Assembly (NCBI GenBank): GCA_902779675.1 | Contig: CACZCK010000007.1 | Span: forward strand, 33,139 to 97,138 | Source of the DNA: an uncultured Coriobacteriaceae bacterium | GTDB taxonomy: Bacteria; Actinomycetota; Coriobacteriia; Coriobacteriales; Atopobiaceae | Direction: 5' to 3' | Length of the DNA stretch: 64,000 bases | In this document: positions 1-7,946 of the stretch, piece after piece | How the letters are laid out: the number at the start of each line of letters is the position of its first letter | How positions within the stretch are numbered: position 1 is the first letter of the stretch | The notes under the pieces: generated by a model | The model's database searches: none | What the model was told of the DNA's origin: nothing | What the model saw: the letters and a program-made list of their open reading frames with translations, nothing else | Position numbers and translations under genes: made by a program

Positions 1-465
1 AAAGGGGTCATCGTAAGCGACGGGTCCCTCCGCATTTGCCATGGCGTGGGCTTCGCGCGCGGCGCGCAGCTCTTTGACAAACGCCTCTTCGATCGGTTGA
101 AATCTCGTGTGCCAGCCTGCCATCTGCAGCAGGATGAATGGGGGCGAGCTGACAAACAGCGACTCCTCAAGTCTGATCATCGAACCTGTCGGAACGTCGC
201 CCTTCCATGCGTGGAAGCGCGCCGACGCACCTCTGCTGCGCTGGCTTGCCTTGGGTACGAGCAGGTCGACGGGTATTCTGGTGATGCCGTATGAGGCAAG
301 GTTGCACGACGCGGCAAACTCCTTGAACATGCGCTGGGTCGTCACGGTGTTCCTGTGGCGAGGAAGCTCGCGTGGCTCAACGGGCCAGAGAGGCATCCCC
401 ATGCCACCACCTTCAATCGTACGCAGCACGTCCAGAGCTGAGGTGTGTGACAGGAAAGCGTACAT
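1..465 (-). CDS. AbiEi/DUF559-like hypothetical protein (3' part outside window)
   Basis: An open frame of 155 codons runs from ATG at 465 to the window edge without a stop. A GAGGAG ribosome site lies a few bases upstream. The N-terminus (FLSHTSALDVLR), the central PVDLLVPK and the later VSSPPFILLQMA resemble the AbiEi-antitoxin/DUF559 group of proteins common in Coriobacteriia; that assignment is from memory of the family, not a search. The region usually carrying the nuclease-like fold would lie outside the window. Two perfect inverted repeats (505-533 and 566-598) sit directly upstream and probably control this gene. Family assignment is tentative; that it is a real gene is well supported by frame, ribosome site and operator position. 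Confidence 0.7.
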   Translation of the reverse strand, partial: MYAFLSHTSALDVLRTIEGGGMGMPLWPVEPRELPRHRNTVTTQRMFKEFAASCNLASYGITRIPVDLLVPKASQRSRGASARFHAWKGDVPTGSMIRLEESLFVSSPPFILLQMAGWHTRFQPIEEAFVKELRAAREAHAMANAEGPVAYDDPF

Positions 466-504
466 GATCGGCTCCTCGCCTTTTGGGAGACATACACGTC
501 AAAA

Positions 505-533
505 TTACTCACAATATAGTTTATTGTGAGTAA
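505..533. promoter_or_regulatory. Palindromic operator A1
   Basis: A perfect 12-base inverted repeat: TTACTCACAATA at 505-516 and its complement at 522-533, with a 5-base spacer. Its centre is 63 bases from the centre of the next palindrome. It lies upstream of the minus-strand gene starting at 465 and overlaps the probable promoter (TATATT on the minus strand). Confidence 0.7.
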
Positions 534-565
534 TTGCATCGTAAAACAGCAGGAAAGAATGAGCT

Positions 566-598
566 AACTACTCACAACATAGTAGGTTGTGAGTAGTT
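566..598. promoter_or_regulatory. Palindromic operator A2
   Basis: A perfect 13-base inverted repeat: AACTACTCACAAC at 566-578 and its complement at 586-598, with a 7-base spacer. It shares the TACTCACAA half-site with the 505-533 palindrome and with two palindromes near 45.1 kb. Confidence 0.7.
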
Positions 599-634
599 TT
601 CTTGTGCGAGAGAACCGAACCCCTTGCAACCACC

Positions 635-1459
635 CTACGCTCCGTGACGCTTGAGCTCCTTGAGCAGGCGCTTTGCCATCTCGTCGAAGCCCGAGCCGGT
701 GACAAAGCCCGAGACGATGCCTCCCACCACGGGGATGGCCTTGCCGGCCACCTGACCACCGAGGCGCTTGGCCATGCGACGGGTGAGCTCCTCCGAGATC
801 TGGTTGACCTCGCTTTGCATGCCGTGTGCAGCGAGCGCAGTGCGCAGGCGTGCGTCATCGGCGACGCTCGCCCGCAGGCGCGCGAGGCGGGCGAGGGCGT
901 CATCGGCCCGCCGCACTCCCGCCATCACGCCCAGCAAGATGACGAGTGCCGATGCCGTGGCCACGTCTGTCTGGCTGGCGTCGACGTGCACGAGGTCGCG
1001 CCAGCCGTACAGGTAGGTGAGCTTCTGGATGGAGCGGACGAGGTAGCCATAGAACTGCACGAGGTCGGCGGGAATCGTGACCGCGCCAGCGACACCACCG
1101 GGTATGCCCGCGGCAAACGAGAGCGCGGTCGTGCGGCGACCATCCTTGCCCAGCGACTTCTTGGCGATCTTCTCGATGTCGCGCGGCGAGAGCCCAGCAC
1201 GAGCGGGCGTGGTCTCGATCGCCTGTCTTACCAACTGGGCGTGCTTGCGGCCTATCACCTCGGTGAGGTAGCTCGTTCGATTGACGCCAGTGCCAGGAAG
1301 GCGAATGGCCTGTGCGAGCACCTCGTCGAAGGTGGGCAGACGGTCCTGAACGTCTTGGAACGCCTCGCGGTAGGCGTCGCCGGCTCCGTCGATTGCCTTC
1401 TTGGTGGCATCGACGACTTGGGCAAACAGGTCGTCCTGATTCGGCTCGTTGGCTTGCAC
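635..1459 (-). CDS. EcsC family protein
   Basis: A 274-residue protein of the EcsC family. A central hydrophobic, glycine-rich stretch (AAGIPGGVAGAVTIPADLV) and the following helix typical of EcsC are present, with a second glycine-rich segment near the C-terminus (VVGGIVSGFVTGSG). The family is membrane-associated; its biochemical role is not established. The GTG start at 1459 was chosen because AAGGAG lies just upstream, and it begins 16 bases after the stop of the upstream HAD gene, so the two are almost certainly co-transcribed. An open extension further upstream would overlap that HAD gene and is rejected. Confidence 0.85.
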   Translation of the reverse strand: MQANEPNQDDLFAQVVDATKKAIDGAGDAYREAFQDVQDRLPTFDEVLAQAIRLPGTGVNRTSYLTEVIGRKHAQLVRQAIETTPARAGLSPRDIEKIAKKSLGKDGRRTTALSFAAGIPGGVAGAVTIPADLVQFYGYLVRSIQKLTYLYGWRDLVHVDASQTDVATASALVILLGVMAGVRRADDALARLARLRASVADDARLRTALAAHGMQSEVNQISEELTRRMAKRLGGQVAGKAIPVVGGIVSGFVTGSGFDEMAKRLLKELKRHGA

Positions 1460-1475
1460 CGCAGTCTCCTTGGGA

Positions 1476-2327
1476 CTAGGCCATAAAGGCGGGCAGCACC
1501 TCGACGCCTGTCTCGTGCGTCTGGCGTGCTGCGGCGGCAATCTGCTCAAGCGCGATGGCCACCCCGTCGTCGGCGGAGGCGCCCACGTGCCAGCGCGCAG
1601 CGGCGAGGACCTCGGGCACGGCGTTGGCAACGGCGCACGAGTGCGTGACGTGCGCAAACATGGGTAGGTCGTTCTCTGCGTCGCCAAAGACGCAGATCTC
1701 GTCGGGGGTGATGCCCAGCGCTTCCTCGAGCACCTCGATGCCACGGACCTTGCTCCATCCGTGGGGGATGATGTCAAACCACTGGGGCACCGTGTTCATG
1801 AAGTCGAGCTGCGGACATGCTGCGGCGAGCTCAGCCTGAAGCGCGAGCTCCTCGTCGCGGGGGAGCAGGGCTGCTATGCCCGCCTTGACCACGGGGTAGG
1901 AGGGTAGCGTCTCGTGCCGCTCAGAGCCGTTGTGCATGGCGTCGAGCGTAAAGTTACCCAGCTGCTCGGGTTCGTCTCCCATCCAGTCGCAGAAGCCGTC
2001 TGGCCGATAGACGAGCAGCGCGCAACGCTGTCTGCCACGGACGAGTTCCTGCGCGACGCAAAGCGCTGCGGGGTCGAGCGTGACCTCCTGCAGCAGCCTG
2101 CCGTGTAGGTAAACCTGCTGGCCGTTGACCAGCACGCAGGTCTCGTAGGCGGTCTCGTCATAGCAGAGGAAGCCAGCTACCTCGGTGCGGTTGCGGCCGC
2201 TTGCGGGACCAAAGGCCACGCCGGCCTCGCGGCAGGCGTGAATGGCCGCCAGCGTGCGTTCGGACGCGCAGGGGAGGCCAAAGGGAATGAGTGTGTTGTC
2301 CATGTCGGAGAGCACGAGCTTGATCAT
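1476..2327 (-). CDS. Cof-type HAD-IIB hydrolase
   Basis: A 283-residue phosphatase of the haloacid dehalogenase superfamily, Cof subtype. Motif I (DMDNTL, residues 8-13) carries the nucleophile Asp, and the C-terminal GDAENDLPMF is the acidic metal-binding motif IV. The middle third is the type IIB cap domain that selects the substrate, usually a small sugar phosphate or phosphorylated cofactor; the true substrate cannot be read from sequence. GAGGAG precedes the ATG at 2327. It sits between a second HAD gene and the EcsC gene in a three-gene minus-strand run. Confidence 0.9.
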   Translation of the reverse strand: MIKLVLSDMDNTLIPFGLPCASERTLAAIHACREAGVAFGPASGRNRTEVAGFLCYDETAYETCVLVNGQQVYLHGRLLQEVTLDPAALCVAQELVRGRQRCALLVYRPDGFCDWMGDEPEQLGNFTLDAMHNGSERHETLPSYPVVKAGIAALLPRDEELALQAELAAACPQLDFMNTVPQWFDIIPHGWSKVRGIEVLEEALGITPDEICVFGDAENDLPMFAHVTHSCAVANAVPEVLAAARWHVGASADDGVAIALEQIAAAARQTHETGVEVLPAFMA

Positions 2328-2380
2328 GGTGGCTCCTCGGGGCCGGTGGCGGGGCATACCCGTGGGACGTGTCTGCGTTG

Positions 2381-3202
2381 CTATGAGAAGAAGCGCTCGA
2401 CGACCTCGGCAATGCCGTCGTGGTCGTTGTCGGCAACCACCACATCCGCCAGGGCTTTGACCTCGTCTGCCGCGTTGCCCATGGCTACCGACAGCCCCGC
2501 CACACGCAGAACGTCGAGGTCGTTGAGGCCGTCTCCCACGGCAACGGCGCTCTCTATGCCAATGCCCACGTGGTCGCAAAGCATCTGGAGTCCGCTTGCC
2601 TTGCTGACCCCGAGCGGTGAGCACTCGAGCGAGGCGGCCTCCGAATAGGCGGCCTGTATGGGCAGCTTGGCCAGCTGTGCGGCCGAACGATCTCGCGCAT
2701 CCTGGCTGGGGTGGTAGAGGTTGACCTTACAGACCTCCTGCCTATGATCCGCGATGAAGGCAAGGACGTCGTCGCACATGGTGCAATGCCTGCGGTAGAG
2801 CGGCTTGTAGATGCCCAGTCCAAGCTGGTCCATGCGCTCCACGTCTTTGGCCAGTGTGGCCGTCTGCGTGGTGGTGAGCACAACCACCATGGCATTCTCC
2901 CTAAGGCCCTGCTGTGCGATGGCGAGGGCGGTATCGGTCTCGAACGGGAGTGCCGCGATGGTCGTACGGCTTGCCAGGTCCAGGATGTGCCCACCGCTCA
3001 GCAGAGACGCAAGGCCGATCGTGCCCTGCATGTCGTCGCGGTAGTCCTCGAGTTCGACCGCGGCCCTGCCGGTGGAGAGACAAACGTGCACGCCGCGATC
3101 GGCGATGCGATGCAGGGCTTCGATTGTGCGGGCGGACATGCGCTTGTCGGAGGTGAGCAGCGTGCCGTCCATGTCGAGAGCAAGTAGTTTATAGGTGGTC
3201 AT
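2381..3202 (-). CDS. Cof-type HAD-IIB hydrolase
   Basis: A 273-residue Cof-type HAD phosphatase, the first gene of the HAD-HAD-EcsC run (53 bases before the next start). Motif I is LDMDGTLL near residue 9, motif II is the STGR of LSTGRAAVELED, and GDGLNDLDVL is motif IV. The spacing fits a type IIB cap. It is only a distant relative of its neighbour, so the pair looks like an old duplication or two independent members. The ATG at 3202 follows a GGAGG site at close spacing. Cytosolic sugar-phosphate hydrolysis is the likely role; the substrate is unknown. Confidence 0.9.
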   Translation of the reverse strand: MTTYKLLALDMDGTLLTSDKRMSARTIEALHRIADRGVHVCLSTGRAAVELEDYRDDMQGTIGLASLLSGGHILDLASRTTIAALPFETDTALAIAQQGLRENAMVVVLTTTQTATLAKDVERMDQLGLGIYKPLYRRHCTMCDDVLAFIADHRQEVCKVNLYHPSQDARDRSAAQLAKLPIQAAYSEAASLECSPLGVSKASGLQMLCDHVGIGIESAVAVGDGLNDLDVLRVAGLSVAMGNAADEVKALADVVVADNDHDGIAEVVERFFS

Positions 3203-3398
3203 GTGCCTCCTTGGGTCAATCGTCTTTTCTACTGTAGCGTTCAGTGGCCCGTTGCAAGGCGTTCTTGAACGATAGGCTGGGGTCTGTCCAAAAACCACGC
3301 ACACGTGGCGGCGCCTCGACGTTCCTGCATGCCTCGCCAACGTCCAAGCGTGCGCAAAGGGTGTAAGGTCTTTACGGGGATCAAGGAGAGGAGCATGC

Positions 3399-4550
3399 AT
3401 GAACTATCGAAGGCTTGGCCGTACGGATCTGCAGGTGTCCGAGATCGGCTTTGGCGGGGAGTGGCTCGACCGCATGAGCGCCAATGAGGCGCGCACCATC
3501 ACGCTGCGTGCCGCCGAGCTGGGCATCAACATCGTGGACTGCTGGATGAGCGATCCCGAGGTTCGCACGCGTTTGGGAGACGCTTGTGCCGAGAACCCTG
3601 GGCATTGGATTGTGCAGGGTCACATTGGCTCCACCTGGCAAGACGGCCAGTACGTGCGCACGCGCGACGTGGAAAAGTGCAAGGTTGCCTTTGACGACCT
3701 GCTCACGCGCTTCCACACCGATCACGTTGAGCTGGGCATGATGCATTACATCGACGACCTCGACGAGCTCAAGCGCTGCCTGGAAGGACCCTACCGCGAC
3801 TATGTGGAGCAGCTCAAGGCCGAGGGCGTCATCCGTCACATTGGCATGTCAACGCACAGTGCCGTATGCGGCAGCTATGCCGTGGAGCAAGGTGCGGTGG
3901 AGATGATGCTCTTCTCCATCAACCCTGCCTACGACATGCAGCCGGGCAGCTACGACATCATGACGTTGAGCAGTTCGGCCGGTGACGAGTATGCGGGCTT
4001 TGATGCGGACCGCCTCGAGTTCTATCGTGCCTGCGAGCGGGCGGACGTGGGACTGACGGTGATGAAGGCCTTTGCGGGCGGACGCCTGCTCGACGCCGAG
4101 AGTAGCCCCTTTGGCGTGGCAATGACGCCAGCCATGTGCCTCCACTATGCGCTCACGCGCCCTGCCGTGGGCAGCGTGATGTGCGGGTTTGGGAGCGTGG
4201 CGGACCTCGAGGCGGATGCGGCCTACTGCGACGCCTCGGAGGAGGAGCGCGACTACGCGAGCGTGCTCGCCACGGCCCCACGCAACAACGCGAGCGGCCT
4301 CTGCACCTACTGCGGACACTGTGCGCCATGCCCCGTGGGCATCAGCGTGGCACAGGTCAACAAGTTCTATGATCTGGCCGAGGTGCAGGTGGCAAAGGGT
4401 GGTGTCGTGCCGCCCCTCGTACGCGATCACTACCTGGCGCTCGACCACCATGCCGACGAGTGCGTGGGTTGCGGTGGCTGCGAGAGCCGTTGCCCGTTTG
4501 GCGTGGGCGTCATCGAGCGCATGGCCAAGACCGCCGAGCTCTTTGCCTGA
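3399..4550 (+). CDS. Ferredoxin-tailed aldo/keto reductase-like protein
   Basis: A 383-residue protein with an aldo/keto reductase barrel (about 1-290) followed by a ferredoxin-like tail. The tail has two cysteine clusters, CTYCGHCAPCPVG and CVGCGGCESRCPFG, fitting two 4Fe-4S centres. The barrel keeps Asp47 and a His near 116 (GMMHYID) but the usual DTAxxYG is DCWMSDP, so the catalytic Tyr is missing, and the ATK lysine position reads VQGHIG. It may therefore not do standard NADPH carbonyl reduction; electron transfer through the clusters is more likely. GGAGAGGAG precedes the ATG. It is monocistronic, with a hairpin at 4581-4617 after it. Confidence 0.88.
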   Translation: MNYRRLGRTDLQVSEIGFGGEWLDRMSANEARTITLRAAELGINIVDCWMSDPEVRTRLGDACAENPGHWIVQGHIGSTWQDGQYVRTRDVEKCKVAFDDLLTRFHTDHVELGMMHYIDDLDELKRCLEGPYRDYVEQLKAEGVIRHIGMSTHSAVCGSYAVEQGAVEMMLFSINPAYDMQPGSYDIMTLSSSAGDEYAGFDADRLEFYRACERADVGLTVMKAFAGGRLLDAESSPFGVAMTPAMCLHYALTRPAVGSVMCGFGSVADLEADAAYCDASEEERDYASVLATAPRNNASGLCTYCGHCAPCPVGISVAQVNKFYDLAEVQVAKGGVVPPLVRDHYLALDHHADECVGCGGCESRCPFGVGVIERMAKTAELFA

Positions 4551-4580
4551 GGCGCATCTGGTCACACGAGAGCGAAGTGC

Positions 4581-4617
4581 GAGCCTTCCCTGGGGACCGC
4601 GACCCTCGGGAAGGCTC
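4581..4617 (+). terminator. Hairpin after aldo/keto reductase
   Basis: A perfect 10-base stem, GAGCCTTCCC at 4581-4590 and its complement at 4608-4617. There is no strong T run, so it may be a weak or factor-assisted terminator. Confidence 0.5.
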
Positions 4618-4755
4618 TTGCGCATGGTTTCGATGGTGTAAAGCTGCGCTGGGCATCGTGTGATGGGTCGGGGCTTGCCAGACAGTCATGCTACCGTTTA
4701 TCTGCATGGGGGCGCCTCAAGGCAGGCGCCTCACGCATATGAGGGAGTGGTTGGC

Positions 4756-5232
4756 GTGGCGTACACCTTTGGCCGGGCAAGCCTGAGCGACATCGCGCAG
4801 CTGGTCGAGCTGCGCATCGGATACCTGACGGCCGACTTCGGCGAGCTGGAGCCCCAGCAGGAGCAGGACCTGTGGCGCGAGCTTCCTGCTTATTTCGAGC
4901 TGCATCTGGACTTTGACCTGCTGGCCTTCGTGGCTCGCGAGGAGGAGACCGGGCGCATCGTATGCTGCGCGTGGCTGCTGCTTGTTACCAAGCCGCCCAG
5001 CCCGCGCTTTCCGCACGGGCAGACGGGCACGCTCTTCAACGTGTATACCGTGCCCGACCACCGGCGCCAGGGCTTGGCACGTCAGGTGATGCTCCGGCTG
5101 CTGGATGCGGCGCGCGAGCTCAAGCTCGACGTGGTCGAGCTCAATGCCACCGACGACGGCTACCCGCTCTACCAGTCGCTGGGCTTTGCCGACGACAGCT
5201 CTACACACAAGCCCATGCGCCTCATGCTATAA
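4756..5232 (+). CDS. GNAT family N-acetyltransferase
   Basis: A GNAT acetyltransferase of 158 residues when started at GTG 4756, which has GGGAG eight bases upstream. The frame stays open back to 4660, but that segment is low-complexity and less protein-like. The core acetyl-CoA motif is clear: FNVYTVPDHRRQGLARQVM (motif A, RRQGLA pyrophosphate loop) followed by the C-terminal YPLYQSLGF typical of motif B. It transfers an acetyl group from acetyl-CoA to an unidentified amine. It is a single gene ahead of a bidirectional hairpin. Confidence 0.85.
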   Translation: MAYTFGRASLSDIAQLVELRIGYLTADFGELEPQQEQDLWRELPAYFELHLDFDLLAFVAREEETGRIVCCAWLLLVTKPPSPRFPHGQTGTLFNVYTVPDHRRQGLARQVMLRLLDAARELKLDVVELNATDDGYPLYQSLGFADDSSTHKPMRLML

Positions 5233-5296
5233 GGGTCGATACACGAGTCTCCCAACCTGGCGTTGGGAGGCCGCCCTTTTGTCGGGTAAGTGCAAA

Positions 5297-5332
5297 GCCC
5301 CACCGCCTCGCAGTTCACAGAGACGGTGGGGC
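5297..5332. terminator. Bidirectional terminator between GNAT and rpiB
   Basis: A perfect 9-base stem, GCCCCACCG at 5297-5305 with its complement at 5324-5332, in the gap between convergent genes. On the minus strand it is followed by TTTGCACTT. Confidence 0.65.
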
Positions 5333-5354
5333 TTCTCAGGCAATGAGCCGTTGG

Positions 5355-5828
5355 CTACTCCTCGGCGGCGGCCAGCTTCTGGGTCTTCTGGATCTCGTCA
5401 ATCATGTCGATGCGCACCTGGTGACGGCCCCCCTCGTACTCGGCGCCGAGCCAGGCGTCCACGATGTCCTTGGCGGTCTCCACGCCAATGACGCGGGCGC
5501 CAAAAGCCACGATGTTGGTGTTGTTGTGCTGGCGGGAGAGGCGTGCGGAGTAGGGCTCGGAGCATACCACGGCGCGAATGCCCTCGACCTTGTTGGCGGA
5601 GAGCGAGATGCCCACGCCGGTGCCGCAGATCAGGATGCCACCGTCGACCTCGCCGTCGGCGACCATGCGGGCCACCTTGTAGCCGCTGATGGGATAGTTG
5701 AAGCGGTCGGTGCTGTCGGTGCCGACGTTGATGACCTCAATGCCCTTCTCCTGGACGTAGGCCATGATCTCGTTCTTCATGTCGACGGCGGTGTGGTCGT
5801 TGCCGATAGCGAGCTTCTTGAATGCCAT
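5355..5828 (-). CDS. rpiB: Ribose-5-phosphate isomerase B / allose-6-phosphate isomerase
   Basis: A 157-residue RpiB/LacAB-family isomerase interconverting aldose and ketose phosphates (ribose-5-P with ribulose-5-P, and in some members allose-6-P with allulose-6-P). The N-terminal GNDHTA loop, the catalytic-cysteine motif ICGTGVGISLSANK and the downstream NNTNIVAFGARVIG all match the family, and length is normal. It is the second gene behind a pentulose/hexulose-phosphate epimerase (81-base gap), the same pairing as rpiB-alsE in allose operons. An AlsK-like kinase lies at 32 kb, which favours a hexose-phosphate role over general pentose metabolism, but this is inference. Confidence 0.92.
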   Translation of the reverse strand: MAFKKLAIGNDHTAVDMKNEIMAYVQEKGIEVINVGTDSTDRFNYPISGYKVARMVADGEVDGGILICGTGVGISLSANKVEGIRAVVCSEPYSARLSRQHNNTNIVAFGARVIGVETAKDIVDAWLGAEYEGGRHQVRIDMIDEIQKTQKLAAAEE

Positions 5829-5909
5829 GGTGGGTTCCTTTCCCTTTGGTACGAGCCTTTTTGATTATACGTTGCCAGCCTTGATCGGGTTGTGGGAGCT
5901 GGGAAGGGT

Positions 5910-6581
5910 CTAGAGTGCGCGGAGCTTGTCCATGCTCTCCTGGTAGGGGCCATGGCCAAAGAGGCCAGCGGTGCCCAGGACAAAGCCCTTGACGCCCATC
6001 TGGGACGCCTCGGCGATGTGCTCGGGGCTGCAGTTGCCGTCCACGATGACCTCGTAGTTGTTGCCATTCTTGTGGCTGGCCTCGACGAGCTGCTCGATCT
6101 TGGGGTTGACGAAGTCGAGCCACTTCTGGCCGGCAAAACCAGGGTTGACGGTCATGACCAGCACGTAGTCGCACAGAGGCAGGATCGGCTCGACGGCGGC
6201 AAAGCTGGTGCCTGGGTTGATGGCGATACCCGCCTTGACGCCGAGCGCACGGATGGCTGCGAGCGTGCGGGCCACGTGCACGTCGGCCTCGGGATGGACG
6301 TAGATGACCTTGGCGCCAGCCTTGGCAAACTTCTCCACGTAGCGGCCCGGATCCATGGCCATCATGTGCACGTCGCAGGGGATGCCGGCGTTGGCGCAGA
6401 GCCACTCGATGTCCTGCAGGCCCATGCCGTAGTTGGGGACGTAGGTGCCGTCCATGAGGTCGAGGTGCAGGCCGTCGGCGCCCGATGCCACGAGTGCGGC
6501 GGTGTCGTCCGCGAGGTGGCCGAAGTCGGCGCACATCATGGAGGGGAGGAGGAGCTTGTCGGTCGTGGCGGTGGCGCTCAT
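5910..6581 (-). CDS. Ribulose/allulose-phosphate 3-epimerase
   Basis: A 223-residue TIM-barrel epimerase of the Rpe/AlsE family. The metal-binding strand segments LHLDLMDGTYVPN and DVHMMAMDP, the VMTVNPGFAGQKW loop and the VDGNCSPEH strand are all present. Such enzymes epimerise C3 of ribulose-5-P or of allulose-6-P (giving fructose-6-P). Pairing with rpiB, an adjacent LacI gene and inducible-looking operators favour the catabolic AlsE-like role; housekeeping Rpe cannot be excluded. The ATG at 6581 follows AAAGG. The upstream 245 bases shared with the divergent lacI-type gene carry several operator-like palindromes. Confidence 0.9.
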   Translation of the reverse strand: MSATATTDKLLLPSMMCADFGHLADDTAALVASGADGLHLDLMDGTYVPNYGMGLQDIEWLCANAGIPCDVHMMAMDPGRYVEKFAKAGAKVIYVHPEADVHVARTLAAIRALGVKAGIAINPGTSFAAVEPILPLCDYVLVMTVNPGFAGQKWLDFVNPKIEQLVEASHKNGNNYEVIVDGNCSPEHIAEASQMGVKGFVLGTAGLFGHGPYQESMDKLRAL

Positions 6582-6608
6582 GGGGAACCTTTCTTTCGTG
6601 TCAGTGTG

Positions 6609-6793
6609 TAACCGTTTAACTGAGGACATAGTAGCGTGGTCTGGCGTGTTAATTAACCGATTACGTAACCCTTCACAATCTGAACATAATCGGTTAACTA
6701 GCGAGATGTGCTGGATGCAGGTGGCATTTTTGCTACCTGCGGTTTTACGCATCATTTGTCGCAAAGACTGAGTGATAAACGATTACGTGGTAC
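6609..6793. promoter_or_regulatory. Cluster of LacI-type operator-like sites
   Basis: The divergent gap has several CG-centred half-palindromes typical of LacI-family operators: TAACCGTTTAAC (6609-6620), TTAACCGATTACGTAACC around 6655-6671, TAATCGGTTAAC (6688-6698) and AAACGATTACG (6777-6787). The 12-mer TTACGTAACCCT at 6661-6672 recurs exactly at 10461-10472 before the GH1 gene, suggesting one LacI regulator controls both promoters. Confidence 0.6.
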
Positions 6794-6826
6794 AGTTAAG
6801 CCATCAACTCGACGACAGGACTTCTC

Positions 6827-7849
6827 ATGGCAAAGCGCACCGTATCGATCTATGACATCGCCAAGCTGGCCGGCGTGAGCACGGCCACCGTCTCCAACGT
6901 GCTCAACAACAAGGGCAGCTACTCCGAAAAGACGCGCGACCTGGTGATGCGCATCGCGCGCGAGCAGGGCTATGTGGCCAACTTTGCCGCCAAGAGCCTG
7001 CGCGAGGCGTCCACCAAGACCATTGCCCTGCTCACGCCCGACGTGAGCAACGACTTCTTCTCGACGCTGGTGCTCAAGGCAGAGGGGCTGCTGCGCGCCG
7101 CCGGCTACACGTCCTACATCTGCAACACCGCCAACGACGACGAGCGCGAGGCAGAGTACCTGCGCAGCCTGATTTCCAAGCAGGTCGACGGCATCGTGCT
7201 CATTGGCGGCGTCACGCGCGACCGCATCCAGCTGCCGGTCGACGTGCCCGTGGTGCACATCGACCACATGGGCGCGCTGGGCATGAGCCGCGAGGTGTAC
7301 GTGGGCAACGACATGCCTCAGGTGAGCTACGACATGACGGCCGCGCTCTTTGCGCATGGATGCGAGCATGTCGCCTTGGTGAGCGTCTCGGCGTCGCTGT
7401 ACCGCACGGCCGAGCACGATCAGGCAGCTGGCTACTACCGCTACCTCGAGGAGCAGGGCATCCGTCTGGACAAGAACCTGGTGCTGGAGGGCCCACACCG
7501 GCAGACGAGCCTCATCGAGGCAGCGCAGCTCGTCGACGAGTGCCTCGATGCGGGCTATGCCTTCGACGGTGTGGTCGCGCTGGGCGACCGCGTGGCATTG
7601 GGCGTGGTCAATGCGCTTAAGGCGCGCGGCGTGACTGTGGGGCGCGACGTGCGGGTGATCGGCATGGACGACTCCATCTACTCGCGCATCTCGAGCCCGG
7701 CCATCAGCACCGTGCGCCGCAACACGGGCCAGATGGCCGAGCGCGGTGTGGAGGCTCTGCTCGCGATGCTGCAGGGCAACGTCCCCGCGCAAAAGAGCAT
7801 CGTGGTCCCGCACGAGGTCATCGAACGCGCCACCACCCTCGGCGAGTAA
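6827..7849 (+). CDS. LacI family transcriptional regulator
   Basis: A 340-residue LacI/GalR repressor. The N-terminal helix-turn-helix (VSIYDIAKLAGVSTATVSNV, residues 5-24) and hinge (YVANFAAKSLREA) are standard and are followed by a periplasmic-binding-protein-like effector domain ending in the usual VVPHEVIERATT. It reads away from the epimerase-rpiB operon and toward two Gfo/Idh genes and GH1. The CG-centred palindromes in its own promoter region, repeated before the GH1 gene at 10.5 kb, make it the probable regulator of this locus. The effector is unknown, probably a phosphorylated sugar. Confidence 0.93.
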   Translation: MAKRTVSIYDIAKLAGVSTATVSNVLNNKGSYSEKTRDLVMRIAREQGYVANFAAKSLREASTKTIALLTPDVSNDFFSTLVLKAEGLLRAAGYTSYICNTANDDEREAEYLRSLISKQVDGIVLIGGVTRDRIQLPVDVPVVHIDHMGALGMSREVYVGNDMPQVSYDMTAALFAHGCEHVALVSVSASLYRTAEHDQAAGYYRYLEEQGIRLDKNLVLEGPHRQTSLIEAAQLVDECLDAGYAFDGVVALGDRVALGVVNALKARGVTVGRDVRVIGMDDSIYSRISSPAISTVRRNTGQMAERGVEALLAMLQGNVPAQKSIVVPHEVIERATTLGE

Positions 7850-7871
7850 CCCTCCTCAACCGAACGTTGGT

Positions 7872-7926
7872 CATCGGGGACGGTTGCCCCTGTCCGAAAG
7901 TTGGACAAGGGGAACCGTCCCCGATG
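7872..7926. repeat. REP-like long palindrome
   Basis: A long imperfect inverted repeat between convergent genes: ATCGGGGACGGTT at the left and its complement at the right, extended by near-complementary CCCCTGTCC / GGACAAGGGG. The GGGGACGGTTCCCC-type sequence resembles repetitive extragenic palindromes seen in many bacteria (from general knowledge). It could also terminate both neighbours. Confidence 0.6.
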
Positions 7927-7946
7927 TCTGAATTGCGGGTTGGGCT

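Noticed and set aside
505..598. A CRISPR-like repeat pair
   Set aside because: Only two units, each itself a palindrome with imperfect copies and no further repeats; an operator pair fits better.
4660..4755. The longer start for the GNAT gene at 4660
   Set aside because: The extra 32 residues are not part of the GNAT fold, and GTG 4756 has a better placed ribosome site.
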